A stretch of 62,883 nucleotides of DNA from Saprospiraceae bacterium (GTDB lineage Bacteria; Bacteroidota; Bacteroidia; Chitinophagales; Saprospiraceae). Made by a program: the position numbers and the translations under genes. The notes beneath the pieces are model-generated. The model did not search any database. It was given only the letters and a program-made list of their open reading frames with translations, and was not told the DNA's origin. The stretch spans positions 1-62,883 of the forward strand of contig JAEUUP010000048.1 of the NCBI GenBank assembly GCA_016787525.1, read 5' to 3'. Positions 36,228 through 45,833 of the stretch are shown here, piece by piece (the stretch's first letter is position 1; each line of letters begins with the position of its first letter).

Positions 36228-37061
36228 ATGAAACTCACACTTGGATTTTCGCCTTGCCCAAACGATACGTTTATTTTCGATGCGATGGTGCATAATCGCA
36301 TTGATACTGAGGGGTTAACTTTCCACCTTGTGATGGAAGATGTCGAAGCACTCAATCATCGAGCTTTGCGCCAAGAACTGGCTGTGACTAAATTGAGCTA
36401 TCACGCTTTTGCTCATTTGGTTGATGATTATGCTTTGTTGGAAGCGGGTAGTGCCTTAGGGAATGGTGTTGGACCGTTGTTGATTGCTCAGAAACCGATG
36501 TTCCAAGAGGTTGTTAACCAATCACTTATTGCCATTCCAGGGCAATATACCACAGCAAATTTTTTATTCAGTTTGGCTTATCCAGAAGCTAAATACAAAA
36601 AGGAAATTGTTTTCCATGATATCGAAAAGGCGATACTGAGAGGAGAGGTTGATGCAGGTGTTATCATACACGAAAATCGCTTTACGTATCAAAATCATGG
36701 TTTAGTGAAATTGATAGACTTGGGTGAGTTTTGGGAGATGACGACTGCTATGCCGATACCCTTGGGTGGCATTGTGGTTAGACGCGATTTGCCAATAGAC
36801 ATTCAACAAAAAATGGAACGGGTGATGCACCGAAGCGTTCAATTTGCTTTTGAAAATCCTGATGCAAGTGCAGCGTTTGTAGCAGAACATGCACAAGAAA
36901 TGGATGTGGAGGTTCGGCAAAAGCATATCGAACTCTATGTCAATCATTTTACTGAGGGGTTAGGAGAGCAGGGTAGAGCAGCTGTGAAAACTCTGTTTGA
37001 ATTAGCAAAAGACCGTGGTGTGATACCAAATTATAGTTCTGAAATTTTTTTGAACGAATAA
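36228..37061 (+). CDS. mqnD: 1,4-dihydroxy-6-naphthoate synthase MqnD
   Basis: 277 residues. N-terminal LGFSPCPNDTFIFDAMVHNRID is characteristic of MqnD, which acts in the futalosine route to menaquinone. The fold is like a periplasmic binding protein but there is no signal peptide. The other mqn genes are not in this window. Two copies of the iterated word are read as TEG. Confidence 0.92.
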   Translation: MKLTLGFSPCPNDTFIFDAMVHNRIDTEGLTFHLVMEDVEALNHRALRQELAVTKLSYHAFAHLVDDYALLEAGSALGNGVGPLLIAQKPMFQEVVNQSLIAIPGQYTTANFLFSLAYPEAKYKKEIVFHDIEKAILRGEVDAGVIIHENRFTYQNHGLVKLIDLGEFWEMTTAMPIPLGGIVVRRDLPIDIQQKMERVMHRSVQFAFENPDASAAFVAEHAQEMDVEVRQKHIELYVNHFTEGLGEQGRAAVKTLFELAKDRGVIPNYSSEIFLNE

Positions 37062-37263
37062 ATAAAGGCAAAAAATGATGTGCCAATTTTCAGCAACGAG
37101 ATGTGTTCAAATTTTAACAAAAAAAAATAATTTTTTTTATTTTTTTCAAATCGCTTATTCATGATATAAAATACTGAAATTCAATAATTTATAAAATTAA
37201 TTAAATTATTTTTTCTTCAAAAATATTCTGCGGGTTTACTAATTATTTTTCCAAAATATATTT

Positions 37264-37279
37264 TGGCACACTTGTTGCA
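37264..37279 (+). promoter_or_regulatory. Sigma-54-type promoter
   Basis: TGGCACACTTGTTGCA matches the -24/-12 consensus TGGCAC, N5, TTGC with exact spacing. Transcription would begin at about 37291. The upstream 150 bp is very AT-rich. No coding gene follows in this direction; instead a short transcript would end at a terminator at 37331-37363. Confidence 0.6.
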
Positions 37280-37289
37280 ATTATGCCAT

Positions 37290-37363
37290 TGTAAGTTTTG
37301 GTTAAAGAATTGTAAAATTCGTTTTCGTGAATGCCTTAGCCCCCTCGCTAAGGCATTTTTTTT
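37290..37363 (+). ncRNA. Candidate small RNA (about 70 nt)
   Basis: Between the sigma-54-type promoter and an intrinsic terminator (10-bp stem ATGCCTTAGC/GCTAAGGCAT and eight Ts, 37331-37363). There is no open frame of useful length. The gene-free stretch 37062-37427 otherwise holds only AT-rich sequence and the fbp terminator. The RNA is inferred. Confidence 0.45.
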
Positions 37364-37370
37364 GAAAAAG

Positions 37371-37406
37371 AAACGTCAGTGAAATGTTAAAATTCCACTG
37401 ACGTTT
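37371..37406 (-). terminator. Terminator after fbp
   Basis: An 11-bp stem (AAACGTCAGTG with CACTGACGTTT), 14-base loop, and a T-rich run on the minus strand. Confidence 0.7.
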
Positions 37407-37427
37407 GGGTCTGTTATTGAGTGCTGC

Positions 37428-38429
37428 TTAAATTAATTTCACTGCATATTTTTCTAAAAACTCTTCCATTTCTGTCACCGTATCAGGTGAGCCAATAGCA
37501 ATTGTCACATTTTGGTGTAGAGATTTTGGTTTCAAATCCATGATGCGATTACGACCTAAAGTAATGGCTCTGCCACCTGCTTGTTCGACCACAAAGCTCA
37601 ATGGCGCACATTCATAGAGCAGGCGCAATTTTCCTTTTGGGTATTTACGTGTGTTCGGATAGAGAAAAATACCACCTTGAAAAAGAATACGATGAATGTC
37701 AGATACCATCGAGCCAATATAGCGCAATCCATAGTTCATATCCGAACAATGGTCAATGTATCGCCTCATCTCGACATCGAATTTTAAATAATAACCTTGG
37801 TTAACGGAGTAAAACTGACCACTTGTCGGCATTTTGATGTCACGATGACTCAAACAAAATTCGCCGATAGACGGGTCGAGTGTAAACCCATTGACACCAT
37901 TGCCTGTGGTATAAACCAAAATAGTTGAAGTACCATACAAGACGTAACCTGCTGCTACCATTTCAGCACCTGATTGCAGAAAGTCGTCCATCGAAACGGG
38001 TACTGAGGGGTCTGTTTTACGGCGAAGAATGCCGAAAATAGTGCCAACCGACACATTTACATCAATATTTGAAGAGCCATCGAGTGGGTCGAAAACAACG
38101 ATATATTTAGGACTTTTGCCTTCTACACGCGGTACTTCGACGTATTTATCGAGTTCCTCTGATGCAATAGCGGCACACTCTCCTGAATTGCTGAGGCATT
38201 CGATGAGTTTTTCGTTGGCGTAAATATCGAGTTTTTGAACAGTGTCACCCGAAGCATTTTGTGAACCATCCATGCCGAGGATATTTACTAAACCTGCTTT
38301 GTTGACTTCTCGATTGACAATTTTGGCAGCAACGCCAATGTCGCGTAGTAGGGCAGTGAGTTCGCCTGTGGCGTACTCAAAATCATTTTGACGGCGAATA
38401 ATGAATTCGTCGAGCGTTACAATTTTCAT
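37428..38429 (-). CDS. fbp: Fructose-1,6-bisphosphatase class I
   Basis: Removes the 1-phosphate of fructose 1,6-bisphosphate in gluconeogenesis. 333 residues with the metal-binding FDPLDGSSNIDVN motif and the end PKSLHQNVTIAIGSPD. Full length. The -7 box CAAAGATA on the plus strand (38498-38505, minus-strand TATCTTTG) lies 70 bp upstream. Iterated word read as DPSV. Confidence 0.95.
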   Translation of the reverse strand: MKIVTLDEFIIRRQNDFEYATGELTALLRDIGVAAKIVNREVNKAGLVNILGMDGSQNASGDTVQKLDIYANEKLIECLSNSGECAAIASEELDKYVEVPRVEGKSPKYIVVFDPLDGSSNIDVNVSVGTIFGILRRKTDPSVPVSMDDFLQSGAEMVAAGYVLYGTSTILVYTTGNGVNGFTLDPSIGEFCLSHRDIKMPTSGQFYSVNQGYYLKFDVEMRRYIDHCSDMNYGLRYIGSMVSDIHRILFQGGIFLYPNTRKYPKGKLRLLYECAPLSFVVEQAGGRAITLGRNRIMDLKPKSLHQNVTIAIGSPDTVTEMEEFLEKYAVKLI

Positions 38430-38497
38430 AATGCTGATAATTTGGTTTAAAAATAAGATTGAAAACTTATATAATTTGGTTAGGCAAAAAACTGCGA

Positions 38498-38505
38498 CAA
38501 AGATA
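38498..38505 (-). promoter_or_regulatory. -7 box TATCTTTG for fbp
   Basis: Minus-strand match to TAnnTTTG, 69 bp before the fbp start. No clear -33 partner. Confidence 0.45.
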
Positions 38506-38525
38506 CACTCTATTGTCAGAAATAG

Positions 38526-38562
38526 ATAGAGGGTAAAAAGATTACACTCTTTTTACCCTCTA
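38526..38562. terminator. Terminator hairpin after the WD40 gene
   Basis: A stem of about 14 bp (AGAGGGTAAAAAG with CTTTTTACCCTCT), eight-base loop. Confidence 0.75.
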
Positions 38563-38590
38563 TGTTTAAAGAAAATATCACTTGTATTCG

Positions 38591-40123
38591 TCATTCGTCT
38601 AGATACAATCGTTGTGGTCCGAAAGTATAATCTTTATCTTTACCCGAACAGTTGGACTTGATTTTTACGTTGTAAATCTCATACGTTTTCATATCCTCTG
38701 TCAATTGTTTTATGCCTGTGATGGTCAAACTTGTTGCGCGTTGTTTGAAGCATTGTGCATTGTCGCGCAGTGGCACTTTGACAACATCCCATTTAGCATA
38801 ACGTTCTTTTGTATTCACAATTTTGATATTGAACGTTTCTTTGTCGGCATTATAGACACTGATAGAGTCAATTGAGAATGTGATGGTTTCGCGTGAATTT
38901 AGAATTAAATTCTTTTTGTCTTCTGCACGACGTTCATCTTCCTCTGCCCATTGTTCTTGAATGGTGTTTTCTGTGGTCAGTTTTTCAGTGTATTGCGTCA
39001 GATACTTGTTGTAAATAGAACGAGTCAGTTTTTGACGACGTTTAGTATAGTCATCCGTCTTTTCAAATTCTTTTTTGGGTGGCATCAGTTTTAATTCATT
39101 GTCAATTTCTTTAGCAAAGTATAATGAAGACATATTTTCATCTGAAAGATCCCATAATTGGATATTTCCTTTTGCATCACCTGAAGCGACAAATTTACCA
39201 TCAGGACTAATCGTTGCACAGCTGATTTTGCCATCACCAATGATATTAGTTGTAATTTCGCGCTTTGCACGCAATTCCCAAATTTTGAGTGTATCACTAC
39301 CACCTATGATAAAACGACCGTCGGCAGAAAAGCAGAAAATATTATCTTTGGGCAAAATCGTGAAACTATGTGCCATTTTGTGAGACAACATGTCCCAAAG
39401 GCGCACTTTATTGTCACTTAATGTAGCAACAAAGCGATTTTCGGGTGATACGATAAGCGAACGCAGGGCTTCGGGTTTACCTTTGTCAATAAGTGGGAAC
39501 TCAACGACATCATTACCTGTTTTAAAATCTTGAATGCGAAAACTGTCGCCAAAAAGTTCAATAGCAAAGTTGTCATCTTTGGTTACAATATGATTGAGAC
39601 CTGGTGCGCTGTAATTTCTTACAAAGACGGCCTTTTCACTTTGGATAGAATACACCGCACAAATCGCCCCTTGTTCAACAATCAATCCGCGATTCTCATT
39701 ACAAAACCCAATAGGTTTGTAAAATTTGTTATCATCAAATTTGACACTACTGAACACTTTTTTGGTTGTCAAGTCCATCACATTGATGGTATTTTTTTCA
39801 CGATAAGCTAGCAATTTGCCATCATTTGATACGGCGGATGCACGACCAAATTCCCTATCTGCAATCGCCATCGTTTTGCGTTTTCCCTCCAAGTCCCAAA
39901 TATGAATACTGGGAGAGGTAACTATACCTTTGCCATTTACTTGTACTTCCTCACCACTTTTCACTATGAGTGTTTTTCCTTGATTAGCGAAAATAATCTC
40001 ACGAACACGTGTATTATCGTGGCTAAATGTCGTCACATCGGCTTGAGCATGAATAAATGAAGGGGAATTAAGAATTAGAATAAATAAACTGAAAGCTAAG
40101 TAGAAGCGTAAGGCTTGTTTCAT
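38591..40123 (-). CDS. Secreted WD40-repeat protein
   Basis: 510 residues with a signal peptide ending at IHAQA. Residues about 30-335 contain at least seven WD40-like blades (for example IHIWDLEGKRK, VRLWDMLSHKM, LKIWELRAKRE, IQLWDLSDENM). The rest is charged and unassigned (KKEFEKTDDYTKRRQKL...), with no T9SS tail. Probably a periplasmic scaffold. A -7 box for it lies at 40200-40207. Confidence 0.8.
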   Translation of the reverse strand: MKQALRFYLAFSLFILILNSPSFIHAQADVTTFSHDNTRVREIIFANQGKTLIVKSGEEVQVNGKGIVTSPSIHIWDLEGKRKTMAIADREFGRASAVSNDGKLLAYREKNTINVMDLTTKKVFSSVKFDDNKFYKPIGFCNENRGLIVEQGAICAVYSIQSEKAVFVRNYSAPGLNHIVTKDDNFAIELFGDSFRIQDFKTGNDVVEFPLIDKGKPEALRSLIVSPENRFVATLSDNKVRLWDMLSHKMAHSFTILPKDNIFCFSADGRFIIGGSDTLKIWELRAKREITTNIIGDGKISCATISPDGKFVASGDAKGNIQLWDLSDENMSSLYFAKEIDNELKLMPPKKEFEKTDDYTKRRQKLTRSIYNKYLTQYTEKLTTENTIQEQWAEEDERRAEDKKNLILNSRETITFSIDSISVYNADKETFNIKIVNTKERYAKWDVVKVPLRDNAQCFKQRATSLTITGIKQLTEDMKTYEIYNVKIKSNCSGKDKDYTFGPQRLYLDE

Positions 40124-40199
40124 CAGTAGTTGTTCTTTTTTTTATTGGAAAAGCTTGAATTTTGTTTGTTGAGTAACGTAGGTAACGTTTTCTCAGTTG

Positions 40200-40207
40200 C
40201 AAATATA
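40200..40207 (-). promoter_or_regulatory. -7 box TATATTTG for the WD40 gene
   Basis: Minus-strand match to TAnnTTTG, 77 bp before the start codon. Confidence 0.4.
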
Positions 40208-40309
40208 GAATTTTCGCCCCACCTCATTATAATACTTATCTTATTTTTTTGAAAAATACATAATTTCCATTTCAATATCATCTTTATTCCTTATTAATAC
40301 TGAGGGGGG

Positions 40310-41575
40310 CTATTTCTCCGATTTATAAATTCTCCCTTCTTTCATAACGAATTTTACACGACGAATATCGCTAATTTGTTCGCTCGGGTTTCCTTCCACA
40401 ACAATAATATCTGCTAACAGACCGCCTTGCAAACGACCAATTTTATCGGTATAGTGAAAAGCATCGGCATTAACCGAAGTTGCCGAGCGCAGCGTCTCCA
40501 AAGCACTCATGCCATAGTTGACCATCATCTCCATCTCGCGCGCATTGTCACCATGTGCAAAAACACCCACATCACCGCCCATACAAATTTTCACGCGCGC
40601 ATCAAGTGCTTGCTTAAATGTGATACGTTTTTTCTGCAAACGTTCTGGCTCGGGTTCACTGCCTTTGATCCATCCACGATATTGGCTAATCGCATCACCT
40701 GCCGCTAAAGTAGGGCAGAGACAGACATTTTTTGAAGCCATCAAACGAAAGATTTCGGGCGTACCCGCATCACCATGTTCAATCGTTTCCACACCAGCTT
40801 CTATGGCTCGGCGCATCCCCTCAGTAGTTGACGCATGAGCTACCACACCTCTACCACTTGACGAAGCTATATCAACGATGAGTTTTATTTCCTCTTGGGT
40901 ATAAGTTGGACGTGCTTCACCCATCAAGCCCCAACGATAGTCGGCATAAATTTTTATCAAATCCGCTCCCTTACCAATTTGTGTGCGCACAGCTTTTATC
41001 AAACCATCATGTCCGTCGGCTTCCTCTGCGCCTTGTGCCACCGATACATCAGGGCTAAAACCTTTAGGCGCGTAGCTACCTGTTGCAATCAACGCTCGTG
41101 TGGCAACAATCATTCTGGGGCCTTTGATGATGCCCAAATTAATGGCTTGTTTCAATCCTACATCATCATAATCGGCCCCCTCAGTACCCAAGTCTCTGAC
41201 TGTCGTGAAACCTGCCATTAGAGTGCGCTCAGCGTGAACTGTGGCGCGGGCAACACGCATCGCACGAGGCTCTTTCAGCACTTGGTCGTCCCAACTTGTT
41301 TCGTTGTATGGATGCAAAAGTAAATGCGAATGACCCTCAATCAAACCAGGAAGTAAAGTAGCATTACCAAAGTCTAAAGTTCGCGCTTCGGCTGGTAGGT
41401 TTCGTTCTATATCTGTTTGATTGCCAACAACCTCTATTTTTCGGTCTTTTACCACTACGCCCCATTTTTCATGCACAACTTCACCATCGAACAATCGGTC
41501 AGCTTTTAGATAATAGATGCTTTGAGCTTGAAGCGTTTGACTGACTAGAAACAACAAAAAGATTAGGTTTTTCAT
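40310..41575 (-). CDS. Secreted amidohydrolase
   Basis: 421 residues with a signal peptide (ends LQAQS). Metal-dependent hydrolase of the imidazolonepropionase/Xaa-Pro-dipeptidase-like group: HxH ligands in GHSHLLLH, and later VAHASTTEGMR, TIEHGDAG, and a GGDVGVFAHGDN metal loop. It acts in the periplasm on an unknown amide or cyclic substrate. The stop codon is followed directly by a copy of the iterated word (40297); two further copies are read as TEG. Confidence 0.85.
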   Translation of the reverse strand: MKNLIFLLFLVSQTLQAQSIYYLKADRLFDGEVVHEKWGVVVKDRKIEVVGNQTDIERNLPAEARTLDFGNATLLPGLIEGHSHLLLHPYNETSWDDQVLKEPRAMRVARATVHAERTLMAGFTTVRDLGTEGADYDDVGLKQAINLGIIKGPRMIVATRALIATGSYAPKGFSPDVSVAQGAEEADGHDGLIKAVRTQIGKGADLIKIYADYRWGLMGEARPTYTQEEIKLIVDIASSSGRGVVAHASTTEGMRRAIEAGVETIEHGDAGTPEIFRLMASKNVCLCPTLAAGDAISQYRGWIKGSEPEPERLQKKRITFKQALDARVKICMGGDVGVFAHGDNAREMEMMVNYGMSALETLRSATSVNADAFHYTDKIGRLQGGLLADIIVVEGNPSEQISDIRRVKFVMKEGRIYKSEK

Positions 41576-41691
41576 CTTAAATATTTTTTGCTAAGGTAAA
41601 AATTTTGTCGAACCCACGCTTTTTTGTTTTTTCACCAAAAAATTAAGAAACGGATTCCAATTCACTTTTTTCTATTAAGTTTCAACAAAAG

Positions 41692-43341
41692 ATGGTCAAA
41701 ATACTAAGGGGGTGTTTTTTTAATAAAAATACAATTAAACTACTGATTGTCAGTGGTTTAATTGTGTTTTTTTCTTGTGGCAAAAACGACAGCGAAGCCT
41801 CATCGAAATCCGTTTTTCGCTACAATCAAATCAACCCTATCACCTCACTTGACCCTGCATTTGCACGCAATCAGTCGAATATGTGGGCGATTCAGACCTT
41901 GTATGATTGCCTTGTCGATGTGGACGATTCATTGCGTATTGTGCCGAGTTTAGCTCAGTCTTGGACGATTTCTGACGATGGATTGCACTACACTTTTAGT
42001 CTTCGCAACAATGTTTTTTTTCATAACAATCCATGTTTCCCCAACGGAGTAGGTCGTAGAATGGTCGCCTCAGATGTAGTGTATAGTTTCAATCGCATCA
42101 TCGATTCGACGACTGTCAACTCGCCCGGTTCATGGATTTTTAAAGGTCGCATTGCCAAAAACAATCCATTTGAAGCACCCAACGATTCTACTTTTGTCTT
42201 GAATCTCGAAAAGCCTTTTCGACCCATGTTGGGTATCTTGTTTATGCAATATTGCTCAGTCGTGCCGAAAGAGGCAGTAGATTTTTACAAAAAAGACTTC
42301 CGCAAAAATCCCGTTGGTACAGGACCTTTTACTTTCAAAAAATGGCTCGAAAACCAAGGTCTTTTTATGCTAAAAAATACCAATTATTGGGATTTTGATG
42401 CCAATGGTCAGCGTTTACCCTATCTCGATGGTGTACGAGTGGTGTTTATGCCCGATAGAAAAACCGCTTATTTGGAGATGATGCGGGGTAAAATTGATTT
42501 TATGTCGGGCATCGAGTCGTCGGTTGTCAACGAATTGCTGACGGTTGATGGAGAAATGCAACCCAAACATTTGGGCAAATTGCAACTCATTAAAACGCCT
42601 TATTTGAATACCGAATATTTTGGTATCAATATGGATTTTTCCACTTCGACCTCCCCCCTCAGTATCCGAAAGGTGCGGCAAGCTTTGAACTATGGTTTTG
42701 ACCGTGCCTTGATGCTCCGAACGCTGCGCAATTCGATGGGAAAAGGGGCAACTTCGGGCTTTACACCAAGAGGTTTGTCAAGTTTTAATGGCGATGTGAA
42801 AGGGTATGACTACAATCCTGAAAAAGCACGCCAACTGCTATCAGAAGCAGGCTTCAAAAACGGTCAAAATTTGCCCACAGTGAAGCTGATGACCAATAAA
42901 GACTACCTCGATTTGTGTACATTTATCGCTCGACAATGGGAGAATTTAGGCGTAAAAACAAGTATTGATGTCATGGAGTCGGCTACTTTGCGCGAGATGA
43001 TGACCAAAGGTACTTCGCCTTTTTTCAGAGCGTCGTGGATTGCGGATTATCCTGATGCAGAGAGCTTTTTCACTGTTTTTTATTCAAAAAACCCTGCTCC
43101 TCCGAATTATACACGTTTCAAAAATGCAGAATTTGATGCCTTGTACGAAGCCGCTTTAAGCGAAAATGACGATGTCAAAAGGTATGCTTTATATCAAAAA
43201 ATGGACGCTGTTTTGATTGAAGAAGCGCCTGTGATTTTTCTTTTTTATGACGAAAGTAGCCGTTTTGCGAGAGCTAATATAGAAGGTTTGAGTCGAAACG
43301 CTTTGAATTTATTGCCTTTGAAAAGAGTGAAGAAAAAGTAA
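41692..43341 (+). CDS. Peptide/oligopeptide-binding lipoprotein (SBP_bac_5)
   Basis: 549 residues. Lipobox ending VFFSCGK at about residue 30, then RYNQINPITSLDPAFARNQ and the family pattern of a two-lobed binding protein (VASDVVYSFNRI, PRGLSSFNGDVKGYDYNPEKARQLLSEAG). It should bind peptides for an ABC importer; no permease genes are adjacent. A near copy of the iterated word (ATACTAAGGGGG) is in its first codons, and a perfect copy is read as PLS. Confidence 0.9.
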   Translation: MVKILRGCFFNKNTIKLLIVSGLIVFFSCGKNDSEASSKSVFRYNQINPITSLDPAFARNQSNMWAIQTLYDCLVDVDDSLRIVPSLAQSWTISDDGLHYTFSLRNNVFFHNNPCFPNGVGRRMVASDVVYSFNRIIDSTTVNSPGSWIFKGRIAKNNPFEAPNDSTFVLNLEKPFRPMLGILFMQYCSVVPKEAVDFYKKDFRKNPVGTGPFTFKKWLENQGLFMLKNTNYWDFDANGQRLPYLDGVRVVFMPDRKTAYLEMMRGKIDFMSGIESSVVNELLTVDGEMQPKHLGKLQLIKTPYLNTEYFGINMDFSTSTSPLSIRKVRQALNYGFDRALMLRTLRNSMGKGATSGFTPRGLSSFNGDVKGYDYNPEKARQLLSEAGFKNGQNLPTVKLMTNKDYLDLCTFIARQWENLGVKTSIDVMESATLREMMTKGTSPFFRASWIADYPDAESFFTVFYSKNPAPPNYTRFKNAEFDALYEAALSENDDVKRYALYQKMDAVLIEEAPVIFLFYDESSRFARANIEGLSRNALNLLPLKRVKKK

Positions 43342-43345
43342 AAAA

Positions 43346-43391
43346 TAAGGTCAGCGAAAATATAAATTTTCACTGACCTTGTTTTTTTATT
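43346..43391 (+). terminator. Terminator after the binding-protein gene
   Basis: A 15-bp stem with one mismatch (AAGGTCAGCGAAAAT with ATTTTCACTGACCTT) and a T run. Confidence 0.8.
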
Positions 43392-43439
43392 TATAAAAAG
43401 CTGACTAGTAACGCGCTAGGAATAAACGATATTATTACA

Positions 43440-43585
43440 CACTGTTTTTTCGCAAACGAAAAAAAGCGTGCTTTTAAAATATTTCTTTCGGATTGAAGCT
43501 AAAAATTGAGGCTTTTGCCTCAATTTTTAGCTTCAATCCATAAAAAAACTTTTTGCACGCCTTTCGTGCGTAGCACGAAACAGTG
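43440..43585. repeat. Nested-palindrome repeat, copy 3
   Basis: Outer arms CACTGTTT and AAACAGTG, each with a small inner hairpin (TTCG/CGAA on the left, CGTGC/GCACG on the right), then GCGTGC/GCACGC, then a perfect 23-bp stem (43490-43512 with 43517-43539). The stem is identical to copy 1, but the four-base loop is TTTT where copy 1 has AAAA, as if the hairpin end had been flipped. The symmetry continues weakly for about 15 bp on each side. It lies between two convergent genes. Confidence 0.88.
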
Positions 43586-43620
43586 AGTGATGGTGTCGTT
43601 TGTTTTTTTGTCGTTACCTA

Positions 43621-44703
43621 TCAAATAGTTTCCAAGATTGATGAGACTATCGGTTGAACCCATCCATAGCGGTCTCCGATTTCACCAGTGCGCATTTTGT
43701 CAATGGTTTTTTTCAACAAAGCTCCGATACGACGCTCGCTAACGGGTGGCAACTCCATGGTTAAATCACGATACGTGATAGAACTAACGTGCGAGACAAC
43801 TGCAGCAGTGCCACAGCCAAAGACTTCATTTAATTTACCTGCTTTGTGCGCTTCCACGATTTCATCAATACTCAAATCACGCACTTCGTAAGGAATTTCT
43901 AAATCGGGCAATAATTTTAAAATTGTGTCACGTGTGATACCCCTCAGTATTGTGCCATCGGTTGGTGCTGTAATGAAAACACCATCAATGACAAATACTA
44001 AATTCATAGTGCCTGCTTCTTGCACATATTTGTGGTGTTGTGCATCAAGCCATAAGATTTGGTCAAAACCACGTTCATTCGCCAAACGAGTAGGTAACAA
44101 AGAACCAGCGTAGTTGCCTGCTGATTTTGCTTCGCCTGTGCCACCTTGTGCTGCACGAATATATTTTTCTTCTGCCCAAAGCGTTACGGGTTTATCGTAG
44201 TATGAGCCAACAGGGCCTGTGATGATGACAAACTTATAGGTTGACGATGGCTTTACGCCCAGAAATTCGTCTGTTGCATACATAAATGGACGAATGTAGA
44301 GCGAACTACCTTCTGCGGGCGGAATCCAATCGCGGTCAATATCCACCAACATCTCAACAGCTTGGTGGAATACATCTTCTGGAAACTCAGGCATAGACAT
44401 ACGTACAGCCGAAGCGTTGATGCGTTTACTGTGCATTTCGCAACGGAACAAGGCAGGCGTTCCATCTTGCATTTTAGATGCCTTCATCCCCTCGAAAATG
44501 GATTGACCATAGTGGATTGCCATGTTTGCAGGATGCAGTGTTAAGTTGCCAAATGGACGAATTTCAAAGTTTTTCCACTCGCCATTTTCATAGTCAGCCA
44601 CAAACATGTGGTCGCTGAATGTTTTTCCGAAGGGAATATTGTTGAAATCTAAACTCGCTAAACGAGAGTTTTGCGTTAGATTTACTTTAATTTTGTGGCT
44701 CAT
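43621..44703 (-). CDS. ilvE: Branched-chain amino acid aminotransferase
   Basis: PLP enzyme of Leu, Ile and Val synthesis and breakdown. 360 residues, class IIL-type. Landmarks are FEGMKA (HYGQSIFEGMKA), the PLP lysine in EAKSAGNYAGSL, and TILRGITRDTIL. In the last motif the family-conserved ILRG is encoded exactly by the iterated word. Single gene. Confidence 0.94.
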   Translation of the reverse strand: MSHKIKVNLTQNSRLASLDFNNIPFGKTFSDHMFVADYENGEWKNFEIRPFGNLTLHPANMAIHYGQSIFEGMKASKMQDGTPALFRCEMHSKRINASAVRMSMPEFPEDVFHQAVEMLVDIDRDWIPPAEGSSLYIRPFMYATDEFLGVKPSSTYKFVIITGPVGSYYDKPVTLWAEEKYIRAAQGGTGEAKSAGNYAGSLLPTRLANERGFDQILWLDAQHHKYVQEAGTMNLVFVIDGVFITAPTDGTILRGITRDTILKLLPDLEIPYEVRDLSIDEIVEAHKAGKLNEVFGCGTAAVVSHVSSITYRDLTMELPPVSERRIGALLKKTIDKMRTGEIGDRYGWVQPIVSSILETI

Positions 44704-44957
44704 AATTTTAAACGTTTTAAAATAATTTGGAAAAATTTGGTTGGCTGCTCAAAACCTCACCAAGACCTTGCCAAAGGCAGCAATTTTAGTGTGTTTTTGA
44801 ACGTGTAACAAATTTCAAGATTTAAATTTAAAATTCCAAGTTTTTAACATGGTTTTTTAAGTTTTTTAAAACATAATTTGCTGAAATATTGAAATGGATA
44901 GCAAATATTTTGAAAACTTTATTTTGGATTTTCTAATTACTATCAAAATTTTCTATT

Positions 44958-45389
44958 TTGAACAAAACATTTTACGATTTCACTGTTTACAAATTGCCCA
45001 ATACAGAAAATTTTCAAGAAAAAATTTCGGGAACTAATGATAAAGGTATATTAATCGTTTTTTTAGACGAACAACGCACTGAACTAGAGGCTTTTTTGAA
45101 AAAAATTATCGCCTCAATCAAGCTTGATTATGAAAAAGACTGCCTAATACTGAGGGGGTCACATGTTGATTTGTTGCCTACAATGGCACAACTCAAAAGT
45201 CAGTTCACCTTTAAAAAAACTCTTATCTTTGGTTTCAAGGGTAAAGACCTTGGTTTGAATATCGAAACGCCGCTCTATACCGCTTTTGTTTTCAATGAGA
45301 ATAGATATTTATTCGCCGACAAGTTGTCCATAATTGAAAACTCTGTCGAACGTAAAAAAGCTTTGTGGTCAGTCTTGCAGAGTTTGTAG
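44958..45389 (+). CDS. Hypothetical protein with TTG start
   Basis: 143 residues. The only start near the beginning of the conserved-looking sequence is TTG at 44958; the next Met is near residue 76. Mixed alpha/beta pattern, no signal or membrane segment. Not recognised. Its 3' end is 1 bp from the convergent ArsC-like gene. Iterated word read as ILRG. Confidence 0.6.
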   Translation: MNKTFYDFTVYKLPNTENFQEKISGTNDKGILIVFLDEQRTELEAFLKKIIASIKLDYEKDCLILRGSHVDLLPTMAQLKSQFTFKKTLIFGFKGKDLGLNIETPLYTAFVFNENRYLFADKLSIIENSVERKKALWSVLQSL

Positions 45390-45390
45390 C

Positions 45391-45744
45391 TTATTGTAAA
45401 GCTTTTTTAGCTTCTGCTACTACTTTAGCCGTATTGCCAACAAAGATAGCGTCACCTGCGACTATGACAGGGCGTTTCAGAAATGTGTATTCTTCTAAAA
45501 TGAGTTTGCGATAATCTTGCTCCGTGAGTGTTTGCTCGTGCAGACCCATAGATCGAAATTTTAAGGCACGCCGACTAAATAATGCTTCGTAACTGCCTAC
45601 TTTTGCGGCCCAAGCGTCTAAATCTTCAGCAGCGATGCCTTCAGTTTTGATGTCTTGAAATGCACAAGCGGCTTCTTTTGCGCCTATTTCTTTGATGATG
45701 CGTTGGCAAGTGTCGCAATTGGCTAAGTGAAATACTTTTTTCAT
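45391..45744 (-). CDS. ArsC/Spx-family protein
   Basis: 117 residues, thioredoxin-like fold of the arsenate-reductase/Spx group, with the redox pair Cys-Asp-Thr-Cys near residue 10 and the family end VIVAGDAIFVGNTAKVV. No ars genes nearby, so either arsenate reduction or a Spx-like regulatory role is possible. Confidence 0.82.
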   Translation of the reverse strand: MKKVFHLANCDTCQRIIKEIGAKEAACAFQDIKTEGIAAEDLDAWAAKVGSYEALFSRRALKFRSMGLHEQTLTEQDYRKLILEEYTFLKRPVIVAGDAIFVGNTAKVVAEAKKALQ

Positions 45745-45833
45745 AGTTAAAAACGGAATTTATCACTAAACATCTTTCGTTCTAATGAGTTTATTTTTTG
45801 AACGAAAAATTCTTCATTCATTAATTGCACAAA

